From the NCBI RefSeq assembly GCF_002878395.1, contig NC_061120.1, positions 100,606,227 to 100,670,226 of the forward strand: a DNA stretch of 64,000 nucleotides, in the 5' to 3' direction. The notes beneath the pieces were generated by a model. It searched no databases. It saw nothing but the letters and a program-made list of their open reading frames with translations, and was not told the DNA's origin. Position numbers and translations under genes: made by a program. This document shows, in pieces, positions 22,036 to 34,471 of the stretch; position 1 is the stretch's first letter, and the number at the start of each line of letters is the position of its first letter. This DNA comes from Capsicum annuum. Its lineage: Eukaryota > Streptophyta > Magnoliopsida > Solanales > Solanaceae.

Positions 22036-22884
22036 CTACTATTCATTTTTAAGGGGATAATTATTTAACAAATTTAAAATGATGATTCATTTAGTATATT
22101 AATCTTGTTAACATAATAATATAAATCCAATCTAATACATTACATATGTTAAAGTGATACAAAAAATAATAAACAATGAATCCCTATAAACTAGACTAAA
22201 ATGGTATATGTGCACTACACAAGGGATGGGTCCAAAACATAACATTCATGTAGATTAGAGAGGGTGGGAGCTGCTATTGAATGATCACCTTTGCTTTTAT
22301 AGAAACCCTAACTAACCAGTACCATCGCTATATCCTCAATTACACATATATTAAGCATAGAATTAGTACAACCACATATACTGGTAGGCATCATCAGCTG
22401 ACCATGATTAGAAACATATAGCATTAATACCAAATAGCGAGAACGAATAACATCATGTATAGTTCTAATTTTTAAAATTCTATATTATGAATTCATTAGC
22501 ACCAAACTTGCAACATCTCTTTGACTTATCAATCATTTTATATTTTTATATATCATTGTCCTTTAACCACTCAATCTAACTCACACCCTCTTGAAACTTA
22601 ACTAATATAGTAGAATGATTTCCATTACTCCTAACTCACTCTAGGTTGGATCTAAAAACTTTGTAACCATGAATAGGTTTACAAGCACTAAGGCATCTGA
22701 CTTGAAAATCCCTACAGGAAGGGAAAATAACATATAACATGCTCTCACACTTATATACTAAGATGGTTAAAATTAAACTTAAATTAGGTTTTACCTCAAA
22801 TTCATAGGGGATAATACATTCCATCAGTTCCACCAATGAGCCAATCTACTCAAGAACTTAACAACAATATATAAAACATAATAG
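22036..22884 (-). repeat. LTR E (minus), left piece
   Basis: Aligns with 34565-35450: 'aatcttgttaacataa.aatataaa', 'atacattacata.', and 'gagccaatctactcaagaactt' against 'gatcgatgcactaaagaattc'. It is split from its other half (25290 onward) by the solo LTR at 22890. The very end of the LTR is missing at 22036, where the C LTR begins. The minus frame at 22636-22836 is incidental. Confidence 0.7.
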
Positions 22885-22889
22885 AATGT

Positions 22890-25284
22890 TGAAACACCTT
22901 GGTTTCTAGACCTTACAAAGTTTCCTGGAATTTTAATATCTGGATCTGATATGACTCATTGGTACGAGACATATATTGGGGTACAGATGGTATGGTCTAG
23001 TTATATGCTAACCAGTGTTGGTTTTTGGATTGGATTTTGGTAACTGCAATTGACACAACTTATTAGTACTAGTCATTTTGGCAGTCACAGATCATTTGGT
23101 TCCTTAACTCGATCTTAGACTTGGTTACTTTGGTTCAATCTAAGTATGAGTTTCTCACCGTGAGCTATAATCAGAATACGAATTGTACCCAGGACTTCTA
23201 TGGTGGACAGTGTCTAAATCTTCCTTGGGTTTAAATATGCTAGGGGTACGGATGATGGGTACGGATTATATTCTTTGGATACGACTTAGTTGGATAAGTC
23301 GTATGCCAGAGAGTATTTGATACATAGGTTGAAGCTAGGGTACAAGTGGAGGATACCACTCATATTGGAAGGGTACGACTCGTGAGGATCAGTCGTACCC
23401 CTATGATAGGATTTTTGTGTAACTTAAGTGAGGGTATTCTTGATATTTCTCAAATTATCCTAATAAAATCCCACAACTACTAACCTACTTGGGATGTTAT
23501 TTACCCTATTATTCCATTCATTAACAGTTAAAAATTCTTCTAACACTCTATAATTCTCTCAAAAGCTTTTGGGCAAGGAAAGCTAGGTTTTAATTATAGG
23601 ATTGATTTAGGGTTTGTCTTTGTAATTTCTTTCCATCATTATCTTAGTTTAAGGAATGTTATCTTCCATCATTATTAATTTTATCTAAAGTCATGGTTTT
23701 TATGAATGTTTTCATGATTGCATTGATTGTATGATTTTGGTTTTCAAATATGAATTGATGGTTTTGATATTAAATGGTTGGTTATGGTTTCCCATGATTT
23801 TAATTATTTTTTATATGCATTAACGGTGATTTTAGATGATTGGATTACATGGGAATGATTTAATGGTAATTGGAATTGGTTTTTGTCATATTATACTCCA
23901 AGGTATTTAACAAAATGCTTATAAAGATATGTTCATTGCATTGATAGCTTTTAATGGAACTCCTGCTTGTTTTAAAACTTGTTAAAGGAATTAAACATGG
24001 TTTAAATGGCTTGGAATGGTAAATGGATAATGGTTATTCTTGTAGGGCACATGGAATCCCCTAAGAGGTTTAATATGGTAAATGGAAGGGCACTTGAATG
24101 TACCTTTAAACCTATGTATGGTTGGCTATGGAAAATACTCGCAAGTAAGGATTAGTATGACAAAACTAATAATAATGGACTTGGTTAATAATTGCTTAAT
24201 GTTTTCGTTATATGGAAATGTTTTTTAATAGGGCAATAATGGTGGGATGTGTAGCAAAGCTGTGGAAGGTAGAGGTCCCAGGCGGACCAAAACTAGAAAC
24301 TCATATTTACCGATATGAGGTTGGTCTTGGTTACCGTGTGCCTGATGTCACACTATATTTTGGGGGATTTTATAGTCATCCTATATTTTCTTCCATGATC
24401 ATATGGCTACATACACTGGGTCCCTTTCAACAGGAGGATCTGAACCCATATAGACCATGGGTTATTTACGATGGCAAAGCTACACAACCCAGGTAAAAGT
24501 TTTGAATACATGCTAAACCTGATCTACTTTCCCGGTATGGTTTTATATATGTATGGTTGTGTGCTTATGGATGGCTTTACTTGGTTTTATAAATGACATT
24601 ATTTTATCCTTATCTCGATATCATGCTAGCGTTCACCCGTTAACCTATTTACTGGAAGTTGTATGCCCACGCAATGCAGGAACCGGCCATTCTACTCCTC
24701 CTACATAGTGACTGACTCGGGGACAACACTTAGACTGAAATGGTCATCTTCCATCCTTTAGAAAGGATCCATTTTATTTTATGGATATTTTCTAGATACT
24801 TTTATTTTATTTTGGATATTAGTTTTGGCCAATTTGGGGAATTTCCCAACCGCATTTTATCACTCTTTTTATTAGTGGCATTGTGGTACTTCTATGGACT
24901 ATAATAGGCAAAATCAGTATTGGTGTCATCCTTGGCATTGGAATAAGCTTAAGGGCTGACATCATTGGATGACATTGTTGGTTTTTCCATAGTATTTCAA
25001 TTTAGGATTAATTATATTATGTTTTGGAATTATCTTTTATGATGGCCTGGATTATGTGCCTTGTTTTGGTATGTTTTGAGATAGTTGGACTCGGTTGGGT
25101 TGGTCTTGGTTGTGATACTATCCCATAGTCTTCATGTGAGTTGTCAAACTATCTTGTTATATACTATAAATTCATCCAACTCACAACAGGCGGCTAGAAG
25201 TTGGGTTGGGTAACGGGGGTGGTCTCTTGTCCCAATGGAACTTGGGACGCCTATTACGACAAGGCCCCTAGTTAGGTCCTGTCA
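22890..25284 (+). repeat. Solo LTR, family A, with perfect target duplication
   Basis: Starts TGAAACACCTTGG and ends GGTCCTGTCA. Flanked on both sides by AATGT (22885-22889 and 25285-25289). 2395 bp with no internal region. The flanking DNA is one LTR E, continuous across the site. Exact ends and intact duplication indicate insertion followed by LTR-LTR recombination. The open frame at 24212-24496 lies in the LTR body and has no recognisable motif. Confidence 0.93.
23279..23304 (+). promoter_or_regulatory. Perfect 10 bp inverted repeat in solo LTR A
   Basis: ATACGACTTA, a six-base spacer (gttgga), then TAAGTCGTAT. It lies among other ATACGA/TCGTAC copies at 23255-23400, in the U3-like part of the LTR. 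It could be a dimeric protein site or a weak hairpin; function is unproven. Confidence 0.6.
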
Positions 25285-25289
25285 AATGT

Positions 25290-26645
25290 CAAAGAATATA
25301 AATGAATGCATGTATGCAAGATGTACGCATCATAAACATTGCCAACCTCATGAAAATCAAGGGTTACATATCGACATCATCACCATCACCATCAAATAAA
25401 CAAAAAGAATATCATGAATATTATGATTTCAATAATAATATCAATATTCCTATTATCTCACCTCCACAAAACCAAAATGTATGAATATATAATGCAACCA
25501 ATCATCATAAGCAATACTCAAAAGCAATCATAATTATCATTCCATATGTAATCATAAGATAACACTCTTAGCTCCATACATATACTTAGGTACATACTTC
25601 ATTAATCTTTCACTCTACACCTTCTATCTAACTAAGGTTTAACACCTAAACATAGTTACTTATCCTATTTATTCATGAATCTCATTCAGTCCCTGACCTA
25701 ATACTCAACTCCTTCTTAATACTTCTTTGGAACTCTCACTTGGCCTGTTACCTCCCTTCCCCAATTATTAAATGGCTCTTACACAGTTAAGTTCACTCAT
25801 AGGTCTCCTAAAACTCTCTCTTAGGTTAACTTCAACCCCTAATCCTCAATTACATTTGGTTAATATTTTTTATGCAAATTATAACTATCAAGTTTACTAA
25901 GAGCACCCTCTATATCACCCTAAATTAATACTATTCCCATTTCTTAACCTACCCTACTTACTAGCTATAGTATTTGCTCAGTTACTCATGATTATCAGAT
26001 AGTTCTACCCATTTTATACTATGAATATTACCTAAATATGTGTAACAACGATTAATCATAATATTGAAGTCTAACTAGGTTTTCATCATTTTTATTCCTC
26101 TAATCACCATGCCTAATGCCTAATGCATAATAACTCTTGACATTACCATCAATATTAAAAAAATCTAACCTAAGTCTAATATCTACAACAAATAAACAAT
26201 AACTAACATTATAGTTGAATCACAGTGCTATTGAGAGTAGAGAGTTATCCTTCTAGTGATAAGCACCTTCTCATGGTGTGCTCTAGGTGTGCCTCAAAAG
26301 TGATCTTATGAACCCTAGTATCTGAAATCTCATGATTGAGGAAGTAGGGATTTTTAGAGTGTTTTTAAGGGAAGAGGTGACTTACGTAAATAATAAAGAG
26401 AGGGATCGTAAAATTTCCTTAGGTTTGCTAATGCTAGGAATCATTGCAGTAGAACCTTTACAACTGTAGTGGGACTATTGCACTGATTATTCTACCATTA
26501 AAATGGTAGGCTACATACATGCCGAACATTTTTTAGGCCTCATTTTACCTTTCCATTTTAATTTTTTCCCATGCCTAATGTGAGTATTGTTTATGAGGCC
26601 TTTTCACACGTAAAGAAGGGTTGGGTCATTATATTAGATACTAAT
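25290..26645 (-). repeat. LTR E (minus), right piece
   Basis: Continues the LTR interrupted at 22884. Aligns with 35450-36775: 'attgccaacctcatgaa..aagggttacata', 'ttcattaatctttcactctacac', 'tatgaaccctagtatctgaaatctca' and 'ctcattttacctttccattttaattttttcc'. The upper end is approximate. A motif cluster with ACTGTAGTGG and similar lies at 26430-26530. Open frames 25302-25484 and 26571-26798 are incidental. Confidence 0.7.
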
Positions 26646-27781
26646 TTATGCACCACTTATCCTCAAAGGGTTCTAAACTGGGGCTTCGATCACTCGCATG
26701 ATTACTCAAGAGATTCCAACTATAATGGTTCACTAAATGAAGTACTTCAATATTCTCTTGCATGCTTATGTATCTCTTTACTTTATAATTTAAGGTAGCT
26801 ATGGATTGTCTAATTTAGGATGATATTTACTTATATTCCAATAAAATGTGTACATAACTAATTCTCGTGATCACCATCTACTACTATTACCCAAAAGTGT
26901 ACGACAATATAATGCATGAAAAGTTAGGATGAATCTAACACTAAGAATATTTTACCACTGTAACAGTACCACTGTAGTGGTAACCAACTGCAATAGTGAT
27001 TTGCGATAGTCTCATGGGGAGGGGGGGGGGACATTTCCTTTATTTTCACTTCAAAATTCTCAAAACTCCCCCAACCCCTTTTGTGAAATCCTTCTCCTAA
27101 GATGAATTCAATGTAATTTCTTTACCTTTACCACTTAATTCAAGTATTTCTTATCGTATAATAGTAGGATTACTACAAAATTGAGAAATTTTGGATGATT
27201 TTTAGTGCAACTCCTTAAACTTGAATTTGGTGGTGTTATTTAATGAAATAATGAATAGTTAGGTTCTTTTATGTCTGCAATGTTCATACAGTGTCCTGGG
27301 TATAAGGTTGATGTAGTTCATGGTAGATTTCATTCATGGGAGAAGGTGAAAGGTCACCTTCCCTATTAAATTTGAGTGATTTGAGGTCAAATCCAAGTGT
27401 TGCACACTCCTATTTTAGCGTAAAAAGGTTCTTGAGGACTTCACAATGCTGGATTTATTCTTAATTTTTAAAAATAATGAGAAAACTCAAAAATCCCCCA
27501 TGGGAGGTGAGGTTGGTGGTTGATGATTATGAATCATTGCAATAGCAACTACTTCCTACAACAGTATCACTACAATGGTAAGTTTCGCTGCAATTATTAA
27601 TTAAGCACTACTGCAGTACTAGAGAGTAGCTTCCCAATTTACATTTCATTAAGCAATTTTGAATTTTGATTCCCTCCCTTGTTAGTCCATCTTATTTTTA
27701 CATTCTATTTTCATGTTGTTTTTAATGTTCATCATGGACCAAAAATTTCATTATCTAAAATTTCCCAACACCAAATGACAT
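26646..27781. other. Retroelement debris with two more ACTGTAGTGG clusters
   Basis: No ORF worth naming. Contains the perfect palindrome TACCACTGTAGTGGTA (26967-26982), a run of ten G (27021-27030), and a second cluster at 27535-27625 (acagtatcactacaatggtaag, ctactgcagtactagag). Both resemble the U3 motif of LTR E, so this is probably overlapping fragments of E-like elements. 27050-27500 may be the leader of the plus-strand relic that follows. Confidence 0.35.
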
Positions 27782-28385
27782 GACCGTTACAAGGAGGTTC
27801 TGCATAGTAGAGGTTTTATTCATGAGCAGGGTATGGTGATGATGAATGTGAAAGAGAAGTTGCAAAAGTTTTATAACTAGTGGAAATACTTTATGTGGCA
27901 TATATTGACTGAGCTAGTCCAACAATACAACATGGAGGTCATTCTGGAGTTCTATGCCAATCTCTTGACAGTAAACTAACCGGTGCTTCTCCCTACTAGT
28001 TACATTTGAGGAAAGAAGGTGCCAAAGGATGTTGCCAAAATTAGTGATTATTTAGTTGTCCTGAAACCTTCTAATGCTGCCTTAAAGTCTAAATCAAGGA
28101 ATATAACTAAAATTAGGTGTCTTGGAATCAAAGGGGTGAGCTAATGATGTTAAGAGGTCCAACATCTGGGTGACTAAGAGAATATACTTTTGGGTCAAGT
28201 CCAGAGTGGGGTTACAATGAAATACCAACGGATTCTTCCTTTCAGAAATGTTACAGACGTGATCTTCCATTAGGCTGTAGTGGTAGTTTGTGCTCTTAAA
28301 GCTATCAAGGTAAAGGTGGGGGGAAAAATTATGGATGAGTGGAAGTGCTTTTATGTTAGGGAGAAAAATCAAGAACAACTGCAAT
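27782..28385 (+). pseudogene. Relic resembling 'putative plant transposon protein' (Transposase_32) domain
   Basis: One plus-strand frame from 27782, with stops near 27869, 27977, 28007 and beyond. It reads RYKEVLHSRGFIHEQGM, then ILTELVQQYNMEVILEFYANL, then GKKVPKDVAKISDYLVVL, and further on ALKAIKVKVGGKIMDEW. From memory, the order R-Y-x2-[IV]-x-x-R, VxEFYANL and a later VG-x-I matches the plant-specific domain found in Solanaceae repeat proteins (Transposase_32). I could not run a profile search. The reading stops where minus-strand pol begins, so the two were joined by rearrangement. Confidence 0.45.
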
Positions 28386-28885
28386 TTTAGCCAGATTGAC
28401 TAGGATAGCATTCTTGGTCACCACATGACCCATGAAAGAAATAGACTCCAACAAAAACTCACACTTGGATAACTTAGCATACAACTTCTCATCCCTTAAT
28501 CTCTGAAGCACAATCTGCAAATACTCCTCGACGTCAACCTCACTATTTGAATAAACCAAGATATCATCAATAATACAATGATATAAGAGTCTAGATATGA
28601 TTGAAATAATTGGTTTATCAACTTTATGAACACAACCGTGGCATTATTAAACCTAAATGACATGACCAAGAAGTTATAATGACTTCAGAATATCCAGAGC
28701 TCTAATCTTAAACTGGTGATTTCATACCTCAAATAAATATTTGAAAACATAGAAGCACCTTGAAGCTTATTGAAAAAATCATCAATATGAGGAAAAGGAT
28801 ACTTATTTTTAACTATCACTTTGTTCAACCATTGATAATCAATACACATACGCATAGACCCATCCTTTTTCATTACAAATAACAC
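28386..28885 (-). pseudogene. Reverse transcriptase relic, family F
   Basis: Frame 28685-28885 reads [40 protein letters not shown] and FSNIYLR. The conserved D-L-R-S-G-Y-H-Q is damaged (Asp to Tyr, then a small deletion). Frame 28356-28559 gives VYSNSEVDVEEYLQIVLQRL, then KLYAKLSKCEFLLESI and GHVVTKNAILV, the region just after the catalytic FxDD. The reading dissolves after KIAVV near 28386. This protein would have copied element RNA; here it is cut off before RNase H. Confidence 0.8.
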
Positions 28886-29530
28886 ATGAAGACCCCAAGG
28901 TGATACACTAGGTTGGATAATCCCTTACCCAACAACTTCTACAACCGATCGTTTAATTTCTTTAACTCTATTAGGGCCATAGTATAAGAAGGAATAGAAA
29001 TAGTCTTAGTTCCCATCTCAACATTAATATCAAAGTCAATATAACAATTCAGAGGCATACCATGCAAATCTATAAGGAAAACATCCCTTAACTCACAAAT
29101 AATATAAACAGAATCTAAAAGAGGTAAAGTAGCACTGGTATCACAGATATGACCAAATAGAGACAAACATCCACTATCAAATAGGCAATGAGTATGCAGG
29201 AAAGACATAACTCTCCTGGGACCAGAATGAAGCATACTCTTCCAATCTATCTATCCTTGGTATACCAAATAAGGTTAAGCTCATGGTCTTAGCATAACAC
29301 TCTAAGACAACATGATAAGGAGCTAACGAATCCAGACCCACGATTATATCAAAATCTACCATATCAAAAAAAATAATATCTACCCAAGTCTCACACCTAA
29401 CATAGTTCAGAACATAAGATCGGTGCACCTGACCCAGCACTAAAGAGTCTCCTACAGAGGTAGATACACGGATAGGCATAGCAAGAGGCTCACTAGCAAA
29501 ATCAAAACCCAAAGAAAAATATGAAGACAC
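28886..29530 (-). pseudogene. Protease and PR-RT linker relic, family F
   Basis: 29177-29530 reads SYFSLGFDFASEPLAMPIRV, STSVGDSLVLGQVHRSY and VDIIFFDMVDFDIIVGLDSL, ending YHVVLECYAKTMSL. These are the protease body and tail of Ty3/gypsy polyproteins. The active-site D-[ST]-G lies just upstream and is not convincing here. 28939-29235 continues with VFLIDLHGMPLN, IDFDINVEMGTKTISIPSY and ALIELKKLNDRL, the linker into RT. The two frames overlap and differ, so there is a frameshift near 29180-29230. Confidence 0.75.
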
Positions 29531-30816
29531 ATAGGAGAAAGTCTTTGCCTCCGGTTTGGCGGGTATAGCATAACATTATCCAAGACTACCAGCTAACTGA
29601 GTAGCCCCATGACAACCACCACGGGTACCAATAACTGTGCCATATGTACTTCTAGTAGAATCTACACCTCTTATAGTAGATATAAGAGTAGGCCTAAAAT
29701 CACAACGGGGGATTGTCCTTAAATAAATAGCCAACCTTATCACACATAAAGCAATCTTTACGACCACCTCAATAGGGGGAGGTGCAGCTTAGCTATAATA
29801 ACCACCCAAAGATGCTGAAATAGAAGACCCACTACTTGAACCCTACAAGGCTTACTGAACTGGTCTACCATGATACCCATGAAAGCCTCTAGAATCTCTA
29901 CCTTAAAGAGTGTGTCCTCTAAATTTACCCTGATGGTGCACCCTCTTGGCAGCTCACTGACATGATAAAAAAATAGACTCATCATGGCATGATCTTCTAT
30001 TCTCTTATATAATGCCCCTAACACTACCATCTAAGTCATAGCTAGGTGTAGAGAAACATCAAACTCCTTTACGAACTTCTAAATCTATTTAAACTCAGTA
30101 GCAGTAGTGGCATAAAAATATCTAGACAAGGCATGGAATCATGCCTCATACTCCACAATAGTCATGAAGAGCTGCTCCAGGTTATCAAACTTATCTCTCA
30201 TTTGATGCCTCATACTATAAGGAATAAACCTATCAAAGTAGGACATAACAAACTGATCCCCAGTCATCTCTAGAGAACAAAGTGGTATGTAACTAACAAG
30301 TGACCTCTACAAATCACTGGTTGGATCTCTCAATTAGTAAGTAGTGTAACCAATGCCATATGACTCAAGAGAACCAAGGTTATTCAATTTCTTAGGATAG
30401 TCAATAAAGAGCTCATAGGCATCATCTTCTACAGCACCACTGAACCTAGGAGGACCTAAATGAGTCAACCTCTTAAACCTCTTTTTATCTCTAAAAGACA
30501 TAATTATACTCGTAAAAATAGAAGGCATAGTGAATCTGTATGCCTGAGATCCCACCAGAGGAGGTAACATAGATGAAGGTTGAACTCCTAATCACAAAAT
30601 TCCATACTTAGATACAAGAACTGAAGGAGGAACAACACTCAGAGTTTGTGGGGTACTATTTGTAAATGTCGATACCACTGAAGAATCTACATATAGAACT
30701 AGAGGAACACTATAGGTAGGCTTTAGCACAAATGGAGGTACAATACTAAGAGTTAGAGGAACACGACGATCACTCAAAATAAAACCATCCAAATAGGTAG
30801 GCAAGTTAATCAACAA
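29531..30816 (-). pseudogene. gag relic, family F
   Basis: 30334-30570 reads MSFRDKKRFKRLTHLGPPRF, SGAVEDDAYELFIDYPKKL and LESYGIGYTTY, a capsid segment I associate with Solanaceae Ty3/gypsy gags. 29758-30030 covers the region before the zinc knuckle. Read on the minus strand around 29715-29757, the knuckle is CFMCDKVGYLFKDN: two Cys remain, while His is Tyr and the last Cys is Asn. 30592-30816 is a Pro/Ser/Val-rich N-terminal part with a repeated VPL(T/V)LS theme. 30031-30333 is capsid with stops. Gag would form the particle shell and bind RNA. Confidence 0.65.
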
Positions 30817-31246
30817 ACCCTTTAATACTGGGGTATAAGAACTTTATTGAACTAGAGTAAGCCCCATATCTCTAGCATGCTCAACCCAAGGCTCAGGGAT
30901 AAGCCCCCTAGTACTACTTATAGGTGGGGCAGATCCTCATACCCGTAAACTACCTTGACCCTATCCAGATCTCATAATCCCTCTATATTGAGCCCTCTCC
31001 TTGGATGACAACTCTACATATCTTGCCTCAAGGGGATCTAGTTCTTACAATCTACACAGGAAAGAGTGAAATATTGGCTAGATTACAAGGAATAGAAGGA
31101 TCTACATGATGTAGAATAAAATAAAGAAAGTATTATAAAGATTTCTTATAGCCTCTCAAAGATAGATACAAATATCTATGTATCGATCCATGAGACTTTA
31201 CTAGACATCCTATTCTTACACTACTAAGACCAATGAAAATCTGGCT

Positions 31247-31258
31247 GCTCTGATACCA
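31247..31258 (-). other. Primer-binding site, family F
   Basis: Reverse complement reads TGGTATCAGAGC, the exact 12-base match to the plant tRNA-iMet primer consensus. It lies eight bases from the LTR end (TGACCC on plus, 31267). It fixes the orientation of the element as minus. Confidence 0.9.
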
Positions 31259-31266
31259 ATTTTTCA

Positions 31267-33480
31267 TGACCCAAAAATCAAGGTTCATGATGGCACTTAT
31301 CGAGACAAGCTTTGAAAAGTAAGCCTATCAGCCTAACTAATATAATAAAAGAAAATAACACCAAATCCCAAGGCTAGACTCTCAGTTTAGAGTCAAACCA
31401 CACATATATAGTGAAAGAAAAAAAATGCTTAACCAAAGATACCATATAAATCCCAAAACCTGGTGTTAAGATATAAGAATCACTAAATATATCTCGAATG
31501 TCAAGGATGCATAGAAAGGCCAAAAAGGATGGAAATCTACCTTAGAATTCAAAATAAGACATGAAATAGATAGGAAGAGGTTGTAGAACAACTTTGAAAG
31601 CATTGATAATCTACTATGTCAAATACACTCTTAATACCACCTGAATTAGCTACCATCTGATGCATTTGTACCTGGATTTGTACCGAAAGGATGTAGTAGG
31701 AGTGACTATTCACTTATACTTAGTGGGTATCATAGGTAACTAATAAAAGTAGAAAATAAAGCATATAAAGTACACACTAGGGGTACATTATCTTCAATCA
31801 GAAAATGTCCCAAATAATAGCCCACACTATCTCAACCAACAGTTCTACAATATACACTAATAAAATACACAGATACAAGAAAGAATAATAAGTATGCACG
31901 TATAACAATACAATTATAAGAAAGTGGTACAAATGGATAAATAACACATCAAAGGCAATGATACAACACTAAATGAGCACAATGTATATGAAATGAAATG
32001 AAGATGATGATGATGTGATGCTTGAGGTTATCACACAACCTTCATATACACCTACTGAGTTGTGCTTCTAGCTAAGTCCTATAGGGGGTTCACAATCTAT
32101 ATATAATCCCATATCTAATACAAATATCTATGACTCCTCTTCGACACATCCATCGGTAGAGAGTTTTTAAAGATATCATATTTTCTATTAGAAAAAAGGC
32201 AGTATTACTAGTATTTCCATAGTGGAACCAATGTTTCATGAATATATATGATATGAGGATTTAATACTCATAACCAAACAAATAAGAATTCCAAAACCAA
32301 CAAAGATAAAAGCTATGTGATCCAAAACCCACTTAATAATCCAACCATCTATGAATCCAATGTAATCCATATGGCAGTAGAGTAAAATATATAGTAATAT
32401 GCCATCGATACCATATAAACACCAATTTAGGCTTTTCATTAGGAAAGATAAAATCAAATATTCATATATAAGGCAAACAATATCATATAAGAACAACATA
32501 GTAACACATAAAAGTAATTTCTCAAAACCGCCAATTCACAAAAATATTGGCTCCTACGCAGGCACAACAAAATAATATAACCATTTTTGTGATTGGTTCC
32601 CACACCCTTAACATGTTTTATATCAATATTAACTACCATCCCAGTCTCAAGAAAGTTAAGCCATACCTTACCTCAAATACCAAAAATCATTATAAATAAG
32701 CCTTTACATCTAGTTTTCACCTTACAAACAGACCAAGAATTAACTAAAATACTCAAAATTGAATCTACGTATCAAAATAAAACCAATGAACTCATATTGC
32801 CTATTTTCAATCAAAGTCAAAATGGACCCCCAAAATGGATTTTCCATAAAGAAGGGTAAGAATAGAATATTTGTCCAAAAATATATTCCCATGATTAAAG
32901 GAACTTGTAGAAGAAAATCCAAGTGAAAATAGGGTGAAATTGGGGTTTACATCAAGAAAAATACCAATTTAGGCCCTCTGGGCCAAAATCCCCAACTTCT
33001 AGTTTTAATGAGATTTAAAAGATAATAATCGAAGAAATGTAATTGATATAGGTGTTTTGGATCTTACCCAAGCTAAAAGTGAATAAAATTTCCCAAAAGC
33101 TTGAAACCCCAAGCTCTATGTCTTAAAAATGGTAAAATATCACAAAATAGGTGATATAATCCACCCAGGTATTGCTTAAAAGTAATCATCGAGTCGCTTA
33201 AAAGACCAGGAGTTACCTAAGCATTGCCCGCCTTATCGCTGAAGTGACCATGCTATCGCTTAAATAATATTCACTTAAAAAATCTGTGTTGCTTAGATGA
33301 CACTTAGGTTGTCAAGACAAGTCGCTTAAGCAACAAAATTATTAGTTAAGAGGTGTACCATTTGAGTAGTACACTAGTTGGAGACTTGGAGAATTTCAAT
33401 TGCTTAGCTTATAATGTGTGTCGCATTGATTTATGTCATTTAATAATTTTGAAATAAGGTTGCTTTTTAATGATAGGAAA
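31267..33480 (-). repeat. 5' LTR (minus), family F
   Basis: The 3' end is fixed by the primer site; on plus it begins TGACCCAAAAATCAAGG. No long ORF and no second copy in the window, so the upper (5') end is only estimated from where E-like sequence starts. A motif cluster (CGCTTAA) lies at 33170-33370, where U3 would be. Open frames at 32236-32922 on both strands are A/T-biased and unsupported. Confidence 0.6.
33170..33370 (-). promoter_or_regulatory. CGCTTAA motif cluster in LTR F
   Basis: Repeated TTGCTTAAAA, TCGCTTAAAA, ATCGCTTAAATA, TTGCTTAGATGAC and the near-palindrome GTCGCTTAAGCAAC (33321-33334). At least six copies in 200 bp. The motif is unrelated in sequence to the clusters of the other families but lies at the equivalent place. 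Confidence 0.5.
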
Positions 33481-34451
33481 ATCAAAAAAGCGGGGGAACC
33501 CCTAGAAGCTTATTATCAGGAGCTACTACAATGGTTGGTTCTACTATTGCATGGGTAACCTGCAGTGGTTCCACTTTTTATATTTTTTTAACTTATTCTA
33601 GGTATTAAACTACACTATTCCATCCCCGTAACACCATTACAATTCATAACTCTCACATCAGAGTTTTTAAGGTCAAAAGTGTTTATATCACAACTTAAGC
33701 CATGGTAACACAACTAATCCCTCAACTTAATCAGTTTTTAGCCTACTTTTTACTTTCTTTACTCTCAGGAACCACACCATTCAGGACTTTTTCACAGAAC
33801 ATAAAGGCACCTGGGTAGTTTCTAGATTTGAATAGAAACTAAGAAATACTCCAAATCACAAACAGATAAAGAGTGACTCAATTCGCAAAAATAAAGATAC
33901 ACCAGGAGACCGCACTAATCCTCATGATTCCTGGATCCCCTGGACACACAACATACAATTCAACATGCACAATAAACTTCTTATAATTAAAGAGTTTGAC
34001 AGTTCGACCATTAAGTAATTGCTAGATCAAATAATAAGAATCCATATAAGTAATACACAATGCATTATATCAGACAACAACAACACATATTAAGGTACCA
34101 ACAGTTTAACATGATATCAAGCGAGCTTTGCTACATAAAACATAAATACCTACACTTCTTATTGACTCAATAGGTTCAAATTCCTTGTTCTAACCTCTTA
34201 ATATTATTGAGATACAAATTGGGACCAACAAGTCACAATTGTGGTGGTCGAGATACCAACTAAAATATGACAGATACCAATTAGACTCAACTCAGGAAGA
34301 TAATACTAACATATCACATAGGAGAGAAAAAAGTAAGATAGTTTCCTACATGCCTTGTAGCCTTCTATATATTTACTATGGATGTGTCAACACACCAATC
34401 TATTGGACTTTACTATATATTTGCTCTTGTAGTGGAAGACTAGTAACCTAG
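33481..34451 (-). other. Leader and fragment region between F and E LTRs
   Basis: 33505-33590 contains the LTR E type motif again (actacaatggttggttctactattgca, cctgcagtggttcc), so a fragment of an E-like LTR start is present. 33600-34450 is AT-rich with no supported ORF. It ends at a primer-site relic, so part of it should be leader of the minus E element. The frame at 34239-34451 is incidental. Confidence 0.35.
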
Positions 34452-34463
34452 GCTCTAGTACCA
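34452..34463 (-). other. Primer-binding site relic, family E
   Basis: Reverse complement TGGTACTAGAGC, ten of twelve bases of the tRNA-iMet primer consensus. It lies eight bases from TGACCC at 34472, the same spacing as in the family F element, which supports the LTR end. Confidence 0.65.
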
Positions 34464-34471
34464 TCTTCCCA

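Larger units (their letters stand above)
28386..31266 (-). mobile_element. Truncated Ty3/gypsy element, family F (minus strand)
   Basis: Going down from the LTR at 31267: primer site at 31247-31258, leader (30817-31246, no ORF), gag, protease, and RT up to the thumb. RNase H, integrase and the 3' LTR are gone; RT breaks off at 28386. Gag and pol differ from families A and B, so this is a separate lineage. All parts carry stops and frame changes. Confidence 0.8.

Noticed and set aside
24212..24496. 94-residue open frame inside the solo LTR
   Set aside because: Lies in the body of a defined LTR; no motif seen, and the equivalent part of the other A LTRs is not open.
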